Notes under the pieces: model-generated
The model's database searches: none
Told to the model about the DNA's origin: nothing
The model's input: only the letters and a program-made list of their open reading frames with translations
Part shown: positions 1-5,207 of the stretch, one piece after another
Numbering within the stretch: the first letter of the stretch is position 1
How the letters are laid out: each line of letters opens with the position of its first letter
Translations under genes and position numbers: made by a program
Assembly: GCA_027068615.1 (NCBI GenBank)
Contig: JAMOQV010000130.1
Coordinates: 1-6,194, forward strand
Source of the DNA: Helicobacteraceae bacterium
GTDB taxonomy: Bacteria; Campylobacterota; Campylobacteria; Campylobacterales; Sulfurimonadaceae
Reading direction: 5' to 3'
DNA: 6,194 nt

Positions 1-205
1 ACAAAGATGACTCATCTATGGAGTTTATCTTATCACACATAACCTCATCTGGCATCTGTTTTTCTATATCTTTTATAACATCATTCTCACTGTTAGCAAA
101 AGAATCATAACAAGTTCTAGCTGCACTCTCAGCTACACCTATACCTGTATCTTGAAGTAGTACAACTTCAGGTTTGTTATACTTTATACCGTAAATATTT
201 TCCAT
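1..205 (-). CDS. thyX: Probable FAD-dependent thymidylate synthase ThyX, N-terminal part (cut by window edge)
   Basis: An open minus-strand frame starts at ATG 205-203 and runs 68 codons without a stop to the window edge, so only the N-terminus is visible. The protein begins MENIYGIKYNKPEVVLL and contains GIGVAESAARTCYDSF at about residues 21-36. The AARxxYDSF segment, followed by an acidic helix, resembles the N-terminal region of ThyX, the flavin-dependent enzyme that methylates dUMP to dTMP using methylenetetrahydrofolate. The diagnostic RHRxxSxNExSxRY motif would lie in the missing part, so the call rests on recall of N-terminal similarity only. The ribosome-binding site is weak (GAG about 6 nt upstream of the start). 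An extended -10 lies about 45 nt upstream. The gene is transcribed away from cas9 and is probably a housekeeping neighbour with no CRISPR role. If the family call is wrong, it is still a real coding start. Confidence 0.6.
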   Translation of the reverse strand, partial: MENIYGIKYNKPEVVLLQDTGIGVAESAARTCYDSFANSENDVIKDIEKQMPDEVMCDKINSIDESSL

Positions 206-250
206 TTTATCTCATTATTTAAATAGTGTAACTCTCTTCATAATTTTAGA

Positions 251-259
251 ATTATATCA
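251..259 (-). promoter_or_regulatory. Extended -10 promoter of the thyX-like gene
   Basis: Read on the minus strand, bases 259-251 are TGATATAAT, a perfect TGnTATAAT extended -10 box. Transcription would start near 244 and leave a leader of about 40 nt before the ATG at 205. No clear -35 hexamer is visible, which is usual for the main sigma factor of Campylobacterota. Its position fits the divergent gene well. Confidence 0.6.
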
Positions 260-295
260 TATACTTAAACCCAAGTTATTCAATAGAAATAAAAG

Positions 296-317
296 ATTCT
301 TAGCTATAATTAAGAAT
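296..317. repeat. Inverted repeat enclosing the cas9 -10 box (possible operator)
   Basis: The arms ATTCTTA (296-302) and TAAGAAT (311-317) are perfect 7-bp reverse complements separated by 8 bp (GCTATAAT). That spacer contains the whole -10 hexamer. The 22-bp span and two-fold symmetry fit a dimeric repressor site, but no regulator gene is present in the window and the DNA is AT-rich, so chance symmetry is possible. Confidence 0.4.
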
Positions 318-332
318 TATTTATTTTTAGGA
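305..332 (+). promoter_or_regulatory. cas9-cas1-cas2 operon promoter (-10) and ribosome-binding site
   Basis: A perfect TATAAT lies at 305-310, which predicts a transcript start near 317 and a leader of only about 20 nt. AGGA at 329-332 is a Shine-Dalgarno site 6 nt before the cas9 ATG at 339 and supports that start. No convincing -35 is visible. The -10 box sits inside an inverted repeat (296-317), listed separately. Because cas1 and cas2 follow with a 3-nt gap and an overlap, this is probably the promoter for all three genes. Confidence 0.6.
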
Positions 333-338
333 TTTTAT

Positions 339-3300
339 ATGAAAAAGATACTCTCTCTTGATTTAGGTATAACTTCTATTGGTTATTCTATCTTAGAAAA
401 AAAGCAAAACAATCACTACACTCTTATCGATTACGGTGTTAGTATGTTTGACAGCCCATTTGATAAAGATGGAAAATCTAAAAAATTACTCCATAGCACA
501 AATACTTCTATGTCAAATCTTTATGCAAAAAGAAAACAGAGAAAAAAAGCACTTGCTAAACTTTTTGAAGAGTTTGGTTTAGAAAAAGCACACAAACTAC
601 TACAACAAGAGAAACAAAATATCTACAAAAATAAATGGCAACTAAGATGTGATGATGTTTTTACAAGGGAACTTAGTGTTGGTGAGTTTTTTACAATTCT
701 TTACTTCATAGCAAAACACAGAGGATATAAGTCTCTTGATACAAATGAACTTTTAGAGGAATTATGTGAAGAATTAAAGCTTAATTGTGAAATGAAATCA
801 TCAAAAAAAGATGATGAAAAAGGTAAAATCAAACAAGCACTTAAAAGAGTAGAAGAGTTAAAACAAAACACTAACAAAACGGTAGCACAAATCATCTATG
901 AGTTAGAATTACAAAAACAAACACCAACTTTTAGAAACCACGACAACTACAACTATATGATAAGACGAGAGTATATAGAAGATGAGTTAAAAAAACTTGT
1001 AGATGCTCAACAACATTTTTTTAAAAACAATAAAGATGAGTTTTTTGAAAAATTAAAAGAGATTATAATCAAACAAGATGAGTCATCAAACGATTTAAAC
1101 CTTTTTGCAAATTGTGAGTACTATAAAGAGCATAAAGTAGCTAACCAATACTCTGTTGTTGCAGATATTTTTAAGATGTATGAGAGTGTGGCAAATATAA
1201 CTCTTAACAAAGAAAAAATAACAAAAGAGCAGATAAAGCTTATAGCAGATGATTTTTTTATCAAGATAAAAAAGGGTAAAAATATAGCAGATATAAAGTA
1301 TAAAGATATAAGAAAAATCTTAAAACTAAGTGATGATATAAAGATTTTTGGTAAAAGTGATAGTTATGTTAGCAAGGGTAAAACTATACACAACACCATT
1401 ATAAAATTTCATTTTTTAAATAACCTTTCAAAATTTGATAACAGTTTTATAGTGCAAAATCTTGATAATTTAGAAAAATTGGCTGAGATTTTTGAAGTGC
1501 TTAACAAAGAGAAATCCCCTAAAACTATATTTGAAAAACTAAATGGTAATGTAGATGAAAAAACAATCATAAAACTTATACGATACAAAAGTGGGAAAAG
1601 TCTAAATATTTCACACTATGCTATGCTTAAATTTATACCATACTTTCAAGAGGGGCTTACAACAGATGAGATAAAACAAAAGTTAGATTTAAACAGATGT
1701 GAAGATTATTTAGCTTATAAAAAAGGGATAAAATACCTTCATATAAATCAGTTTGAAAAAGATGATAATTTAGAGATAAACAATCACCCTGTAAAGTATA
1801 TTGTAAGTGCAGTTATGAGAGTTGTGAAACATCTACATACCCTTTATGGTGCATTTGATGAGATAAAGGTGGAAAGCACAAGAGAGCTTAGTTTAGATGA
1901 TAAAACAAGAAAAGATATCCAAAAAGCAAATCAAGAGTTTGAGAAAAAACTTGATGATATAAAGCAAAATAGCCAGTATCAACAAATAGCCCAAGAGTAT
2001 GATAAAAACCTCTCAAAATATACAAAAAAAATCTTAATGTGGCAAGAGCAAGATAGAGTAGATATATATAGTGGTAAAACTATAGGGCTTAATGAGATTT
2101 TCTCAAATGAGGTAGATATAGACCATATAGTACCACAAAGCATAGGGGGACTTAGTGTAAAACACAACCTTGTTCTGGTTCATCGTGATACAAACTTACA
2201 AAAATCAAACCAACTACCTATGAATTTTGTAGCAGATAAGGTGGGACTTAAAAACAGAGTTGAAAAACTTTTTAGTGAGCATAAGATTAACTTTAAAAAG
2301 ATGAAAAATCTTTTAGCTACAAATCTTGATGAGATTTATAAAGATAGCTTTGAGAGTAAAAGTTTAAGGGCTACAAGCTACATAGAAGCACTCACAGCAC
2401 AAATGTTAAAAAGATACTACCCATTTGCAGACAAGCAAAAACAAAAAGATGGTAGTGCAGTAAGACACATACAAGGAAGAGCCACTTCAAACATAAGAAA
2501 ACTACTACATGTAAAAACAAAAGTAAGAGATACAAATATACACCACGGTATAGATGCCCTACTCATAGGTGTTACCAGTCACTCGTGGCTTCAAAAAATC
2601 TCAAATACTTTTAGAGAAAATTTTGGTGTTATAGATGATAAGGCAAGAGAGAGGGTAAAAAAAGAGCTACCACTTATAGAGGGTGTAAGTGTTGCTGAGT
2701 TAGTTGCTCACATAGAAGAAAATTATAACATTTATGGTGAAGAGTCTGTTTTTTACAAAGATGTTTTTGGAAATGTTAGGGTTGTTCCTTTTTGGGTTTC
2801 TAAAAAATCTATGGTTTCAAAGATACACAAAGATACAATCTATGCAAAAAAACAAAATGGTATATTTACTGTAAGAGAGAAGATTTTAAATAAGTTTATA
2901 TCTCTTAAAATCACTCCTAAAACATCATCTGATGAGTTTATGAAAAAGTTTAAAAAAGAGATTTTAGAGAAGATGTATCTTTATAAAACAAATCCAAAAG
3001 ATAAGATTTGTGCCATTATAGAGCAAAGAGCTTTTGAGATAGCCAAGCTTCTTGATAGTTTGCAACTAAAAGATACAACAGATAAAGAGATGCTAAGTGA
3101 AACTAAAAAATATCTAGATGAGTTTATACACCAAGATTTAAAAGATTACAATGGTAATGTGATAAGAAAAGTTCAGTTTTACCAAACAAACCTTACAGGG
3201 TTTGAAATAAGAGGTGGTTTAGCTACAAAAGAGAAAACATTTATAGGTTTTAGTGCTATCTTAAATGGCAAAAAAATAAAGTATAAAAGGATAGATGTAG

Positions 3301-3653
3301 CAAACTTTGAGAGTATGAAAAAAGTTGATGGATTTAAAGTGTATAAAAATGATGTTGTGTTTTTTATATATCCTGATGGTAGTTTTAAGGGTGGAAAGAT
3401 TGTTAGCTTTTTGGAAGATAAAAAAATGGCTTCTTTTTCAAATCCAAGATTTCCAGCAAATATAGGTTTGCAACCTCACTCTTTTGTAACTTTGTTTAAA
3501 GGTAAAGCAAATAGTCATAAGCAACACTCTTTAAACAAAGCAATAGGCATCATCAAACTAAATCTTAATGTTTTAGGAAATATAAAATCTTTTAGTAGTA
3601 TGGATGAAGTAGATGGGGAGTTGTTAGAGTTTTTAAAAGAGTTAAAAGGTTAG
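339..3653 (+). CDS. cas9: Cas9, type II-C RNA-guided DNA endonuclease (Nitratifractor-like)
   Basis: This 1104-residue effector uses a crRNA:tracrRNA pair to cut both strands of matching DNA. RuvC-I is at the N-terminus (LSLDLGITSIGYS, catalytic D8). A basic bridge helix follows at about 50-75, then the REC lobe at about 80-490, which includes KNKWQLR and IAKHRGYKS at about 97-132. RuvC-II is at about 505-516 (FDEIKVEST, E512). HNH covers about 565-660 (VDIDHIVPQS: D595, H596; N610 and N619 match the SpCas9 N854/N863 positions). RuvC-III is at about 730-745 (RDTNIHHGIDA: H736, D739). The WED and PAM-interacting region covers about 800-1104 and includes NPRFPAN at 1035-1041. Every catalytic residue is present, so an active nuclease is expected. 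The length fits compact II-C Cas9 (C. jejuni 984, N. meningitidis 1082, N. salsuginis 1132). Many segments match the N. salsuginis protein as I remember it. The first half of the bridge helix is unusually poor in arginine. Start: ATG with AGGA 6 nt upstream. Confidence 0.97.
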   Translation: MKKILSLDLGITSIGYSILEKKQNNHYTLIDYGVSMFDSPFDKDGKSKKLLHSTNTSMSNLYAKRKQRKKALAKLFEEFGLEKAHKLLQQEKQNIYKNKWQLRCDDVFTRELSVGEFFTILYFIAKHRGYKSLDTNELLEELCEELKLNCEMKSSKKDDEKGKIKQALKRVEELKQNTNKTVAQIIYELELQKQTPTFRNHDNYNYMIRREYIEDELKKLVDAQQHFFKNNKDEFFEKLKEIIIKQDESSNDLNLFANCEYYKEHKVANQYSVVADIFKMYESVANITLNKEKITKEQIKLIADDFFIKIKKGKNIADIKYKDIRKILKLSDDIKIFGKSDSYVSKGKTIHNTIIKFHFLNNLSKFDNSFIVQNLDNLEKLAEIFEVLNKEKSPKTIFEKLNGNVDEKTIIKLIRYKSGKSLNISHYAMLKFIPYFQEGLTTDEIKQKLDLNRCEDYLAYKKGIKYLHINQFEKDDNLEINNHPVKYIVSAVMRVVKHLHTLYGAFDEIKVESTRELSLDDKTRKDIQKANQEFEKKLDDIKQNSQYQQIAQEYDKNLSKYTKKILMWQEQDRVDIYSGKTIGLNEIFSNEVDIDHIVPQSIGGLSVKHNLVLVHRDTNLQKSNQLPMNFVADKVGLKNRVEKLFSEHKINFKKMKNLLATNLDEIYKDSFESKSLRATSYIEALTAQMLKRYYPFADKQKQKDGSAVRHIQGRATSNIRKLLHVKTKVRDTNIHHGIDALLIGVTSHSWLQKISNTFRENFGVIDDKARERVKKELPLIEGVSVAELVAHIEENYNIYGEESVFYKDVFGNVRVVPFWVSKKSMVSKIHKDTIYAKKQNGIFTVREKILNKFISLKITPKTSSDEFMKKFKKEILEKMYLYKTNPKDKICAIIEQRAFEIAKLLDSLQLKDTTDKEMLSETKKYLDEFIHQDLKDYNGNVIRKVQFYQTNLTGFEIRGGLATKEKTFIGFSAILNGKKIKYKRIDVANFESMKKVDGFKVYKNDVVFFIYPDGSFKGGKIVSFLEDKKMASFSNPRFPANIGLQPHSFVTLFKGKANSHKQHSLNKAIGIIKLNLNVLGNIKSFSSMDEVDGELLEFLKELKG

Positions 3654-3656
3654 GTT

Positions 3657-4589
3657 ATGGGTGGGAAAGTTCTTCATCTAACAAAGCCTACAAAATTAAG
3701 TATAAAAAACTCTAACTTAGTGTTATCTTTTGATGAGCAAGATGTAAAAGTAACACTAAAAGATATGAGTGTGTTGGTATTTGATACCACTCTTTTTAGT
3801 ATAAGTGGAAAAGTTTTAGAGCTTTTTGCTAAAAACAACATAGCAGTTTTGTTTGTAGATGAGAGCCATACACCAAACTCCATACTTACCCCTTACCATC
3901 AACACTCAACTATGAGTGAAGTGGCTTATGCTCAAATATCTATAACAAAAGAGTTTAAAGGCAGAGTATGGCAACAGATAGTGCATCATAAACTAACAAA
4001 TCAAGCAAATGTTTTAAAGTTTTTTCAAAAAGATGATGGCTATAAAAAACTCATAAATTTAGCTCAAAATGTGCAAACAGCAGATAAAAACCAAGATGAA
4101 GCACAAGGAGCAAGGCTTTACTGGAGAGAGCTTTTTGATAGTAAAACATTTAGAAGAGAACAAGGGAGCCAAGATATAATCAACTCTATGTTAAACTATA
4201 CCTATGCACTCATAAGAGCAACCATAACAAGAGAAGTAAGTGCAAATGGGATGTTGAGTGTTTTTGGAATCTGGCATAAAAATCGTTACAATGCTTTTGC
4301 ACTTGCAGATGACCTTATGGAGGTTTTTCGTCCATTTTGTGATATATATGTAAAACTACTTTTAGATAAAAAGTATAAAAATAAAGTGAAATTAGATACA
4401 GAGATAAAAAGAGATTTGGTAAAACTACTACTTTTTGAGTGTGTAGATATAAACGGTGGAAAATCAAATCTTTTAAAATCTATGGAGATATTTGTAAAGG
4501 AGTACAAAAAGGTTATGATGGGTTCAAGTTTTAAAAGTTTAACTTTTCCAACTATACATGTGGAATTTTTTAAAGATGAGTGCTTATAG
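3657..4589 (+). CDS. cas1: Cas1, spacer-integration endonuclease (type II)
   Basis: Cas1 is the metal-dependent integrase of the Cas1-Cas2 complex that inserts new spacers into the array. The protein has 310 residues, normal for type II Cas1. A beta-rich N-terminal domain (about 1-80) precedes the alpha-helical catalytic domain. The expected active-site residues are visible: E148 in NQDEAQGARLYW, H207 in FGIWHKNRYNAF, and D219 and E222 in ADDLMEVFRPFCD. The basic segment WQQIVHHKLTNQANVL (105-120) is also typical of the family. The start ATG is 3 nt after the cas9 stop, with AAAGGT at 3645-3650 as a ribosome-binding site inside the end of cas9. This implies co-transcription and coupled translation. 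The 3' end overlaps cas2. No truncation or missing key residue is seen. Confidence 0.96.
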   Translation: MGGKVLHLTKPTKLSIKNSNLVLSFDEQDVKVTLKDMSVLVFDTTLFSISGKVLELFAKNNIAVLFVDESHTPNSILTPYHQHSTMSEVAYAQISITKEFKGRVWQQIVHHKLTNQANVLKFFQKDDGYKKLINLAQNVQTADKNQDEAQGARLYWRELFDSKTFRREQGSQDIINSMLNYTYALIRATITREVSANGMLSVFGIWHKNRYNAFALADDLMEVFRPFCDIYVKLLLDKKYKNKVKLDTEIKRDLVKLLLFECVDINGGKSNLLKSMEIFVKEYKKVMMGSSFKSLTFPTIHVEFFKDECL

Positions 4590-4908
4590 AATTATGTGGC
4601 TTATGGTGATGTTTGACCTACCAACGAAAACTAAAAAAGATAAAAAAGCTTACCATTGGTTTCATAATGAGTTGGAAAAAGAGGGTTATATGATGTTGCA
4701 GTATTCTGTTTATGCAAAGGTTTTTGCTTCATCAGAGTCAGCCAACTATGGTAAAAAGAGGTTAAAAGAGTTTGTAGATAAAAACTTAAAACATGGAAAT
4801 GTAAGACTTTTAACTTTTACAGATAAACAGTTTTCAAATATGGAGATAATTATAGGAGAACAATCAGTAGAAGAGGAAAATGAGCCAAAACAACTTTTAC
4901 TCTTTTAA
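4576..4908 (+). CDS. cas2: Cas2, structural partner of Cas1 in spacer acquisition
   Basis: Cas2 forms the central dimer of the Cas1-Cas2 integrase and measures the prespacer. From ATG 4576 the protein has 110 residues. A first beta-strand ends in MVMFDLPT with the conserved Asp at D14. An amphipathic helix follows, then MLQYSVYAKVF (about 36-46), VRLLTFTDKQF (about 75-85) and an acidic tail ending QLLLF, all typical of type II Cas2. An in-frame ATG at 4558 would add six residues (MWNFLK) that fall outside the usual fold start, so 4576 is preferred; 4558 cannot be excluded. Either start lies inside cas1 (stop 4587-4589), so translation is probably coupled. GGAA at 4562-4565 is a weak ribosome-binding site. 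The stop codon TAA (4906-4908) overlaps the U-tract of the convergent tracrRNA terminator. No csn2 or cas4 follows, which marks subtype II-C. Confidence 0.93.
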   Translation: MSAYRIMWLMVMFDLPTKTKKDKKAYHWFHNELEKEGYMMLQYSVYAKVFASSESANYGKKRLKEFVDKNLKHGNVRLLTFTDKQFSNMEIIIGEQSVEEENEPKQLLLF

Positions 4909-4938
4909 AAAAAAGGGAGAGTGGCAAAAGCCACCTCC
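4907..4938 (-). terminator. Rho-independent terminator of the tracrRNA
   Basis: On the minus strand GGAG-GTGGC (4938-4930), a TTTT loop (4929-4926) and GCCAC (4925-4921) then CTCC (4919-4916) form a 9-bp stem with one bulged T. A C and eight T follow (4915-4907). The U-tract overlaps the last codons of convergent cas2. On the plus strand the same hairpin is followed by TAAAATCCCC, not a T-run, so it should stop cas mRNA poorly. As in other type II systems, the terminator stem also serves as the 3' hairpin bound by Cas9. Confidence 0.85.
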
Positions 4939-4962
4939 TAAAATCCCCTAAGAAAACTTAGG

Positions 4963-4990
4963 GTTAGTTTAATACCCCTACTAAACTAAC
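4963..4990. repeat. 9-bp inverted repeat inside the tracrRNA anti-repeat
   Basis: GTTAGTTTA (4963-4971) and TAAACTAAC (4982-4990) are perfect reverse complements around a 10-base loop, ATACCCCTAC. Both extra T residues that distinguish the anti-repeat from the CRISPR repeat (4982, 4987) lie in the right arm and are needed for the pairing. In the minus-strand RNA the loop reads GUAGGGGUAU, complementary to repeat bases 7-16. The pairing is directly visible; its use in the cell is inferred. Confidence 0.7.
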
Positions 4991-5002
4991 TATGTCATAC
5001 AA
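4968..5002 (-). other. tracrRNA anti-repeat (degenerate CRISPR repeat, opposite strand)
   Basis: On the plus strand this stretch is an imperfect copy of the repeat. TTTAATACCCCTAC (4968-4981) is exact to repeat bases 3-16. It is followed by an extra T (4982), AAAC, an extra T (4987), AACTATGT exact, a G-to-C change (4996) and ATACAA exact. The minus-strand RNA can therefore pair with about 32 of the 36 repeat bases, interrupted by two single-nt bulges and one G:G mismatch. The uninterrupted 14-bp block is at the 5' end of the repeat, the part retained in mature type II crRNAs. The long duplex is a plausible RNase III substrate. Confidence 0.9.
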
Positions 5003-5015
5003 CATAGGAATAAGA

Positions 5016-5024
5016 ATTATAACA
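5016..5024 (-). promoter_or_regulatory. tracrRNA promoter (extended -10)
   Basis: Read on the minus strand, 5024-5016 is TGTTATAAT, a perfect TGnTATAAT box. Its distance from the anti-repeat (about 14 bases from the box to base 5002) gives a short 5' lead before repeat pairing begins. The upstream DNA on this strand has A/T runs but no clear -35. It is one of the strongest promoter matches in the window. Confidence 0.75.
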
Positions 5025-5073
5025 AAATATGTGTAAATTTTACAACTTTTTTCTAAAAACTAGAAAATTATCG
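5022..5073. promoter_or_regulatory. AT-rich leader-like gap before the first repeat
   Basis: This gap of about 50 bp separates the tracrRNA promoter from repeat 1 and is the only leader candidate in the window. It holds a perfect 7-bp inverted repeat, TTTTCTA (5049-5055) and TAGAAAA (5061-5067), ending 6 bp before repeat 1, and a smaller symmetric GTAAA-T-TTTAC (5033-5043). I see no convincing plus-strand promoter here, which fits a system where the repeats carry their own. Whether new spacers enter at this end is not shown by the sequence. Confidence 0.45.
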
Positions 5074-5100
5074 GTTTTAATACCCCTACAAACAACTATG

Positions 5101-5109
5101 TGATACAAT
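5101..5109 (+). promoter_or_regulatory. Repeat-embedded extended -10 promoter (shown for repeat 1; present in all 17)
   Basis: Repeat bases 28-36 are TGATACAAT, a TGn-TACAAT extended -10 box. The N. meningitidis II-C repeat ends in TGCTACAAT and the C. jejuni repeat in TGGTAAAAT, and in those species each spacer is transcribed from such a box. By analogy, transcription here would start about 7 nt into each spacer and give guides of about 24 nt without 5' processing. The box is seen directly; its activity is inferred. Confidence 0.7.
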
Positions 5110-5207
5110 ATTTCTGAATTATGTGATGCCAATATTTATTGTTTTAATACCCCTACAAACAACTATGTGATACAATATTTCTGAATTATGTGATGCCAAT
5201 ATTTATT
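5110..5207 (+). repeat. Tandem duplication of a spacer-repeat unit (spacer 1 = spacer 2)
   Basis: Spacer 1 (5110-5140) and spacer 2 (5177-5207) are the same 31 bases, so the 67-bp units starting at 5074 and 5141 are exact copies. Recombination or slippage between identical repeats is the simplest explanation; two independent captures of exactly the same prespacer are less likely. The duplicated unit is the cas-proximal end of the array. Confidence 0.95.

Larger units (their letters stand above)
4907..5010 (-). ncRNA. tracrRNA (minus strand, convergent to cas2)
   Basis: This small RNA pairs with CRISPR repeats and anchors the crRNA to Cas9. It is predicted to start near 5009-5011, downstream of a perfect extended -10 (5024-5016), and to end in the terminator U-tract at 4914-4907, about 100 nt in all. 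In order 5' to 3' it holds the anti-repeat (5002-4968), a nexus-type hairpin (CCCUAAG, UUUU loop, CUUAGGG; 4963-4946), the linker GGAUUUUA, and the terminator hairpin. The assignment rests on the degenerate repeat copy in opposite orientation beside the array, together with a promoter and terminator on the same strand at the right spacing. On its own the RNA can also fold its anti-repeat into two abutting hairpins, at 5007-4990 and 4990-4963. Exact ends need RNA mapping. Confidence 0.9.

Noticed and set aside
701..4507. Short minus-strand open frames at 701-895, 1979-2167, 3674-3883 and 4286-4507
   Set aside because: They lie wholly within cas9 or cas1, which have full domain support, and their proteins are low-complexity Ser/Phe/Leu-rich shadows with no ribosome-binding site.
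4558..4575. Upstream ATG for cas2
   Set aside because: It would add MWNFLK before the usual first beta-strand. ATG 4576 gives the normal family length and start, though 4558 is not formally excluded.
4909..4966. A fourth cas gene (csn2 or cas4) or another small gene after cas2
   Set aside because: The interval is fully explained by the tracrRNA hairpins and terminator, and no coding frame fits.
4991..5010. tracrRNA 5' end acting as a natural guide against the cas9 promoter, as in S. pyogenes long tracrRNA
   Set aside because: The guide-like bases next to the hairpin (GTATGACATA) have no match in 206-338 on either strand beyond a few AT bases.
311..5020. Ten-base identity TAAGAATTAT at 311-320 and 5011-5020 as a dedicated shared operator
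   Set aside because: Much of it is -10-like AT sequence (TATAATTCT on the other strand, also near the thyX promoter). Ten-base matches are expected by chance in DNA this AT-rich. Kept only as a side remark under the cas9 inverted repeat.
5110..5140. Spacer 1 as a self-targeting spacer against the array
   Set aside because: The similarity to the repeat end has two mismatches and a gap, and the last three PAM-proximal bases differ. Cleavage of the array is therefore not expected.
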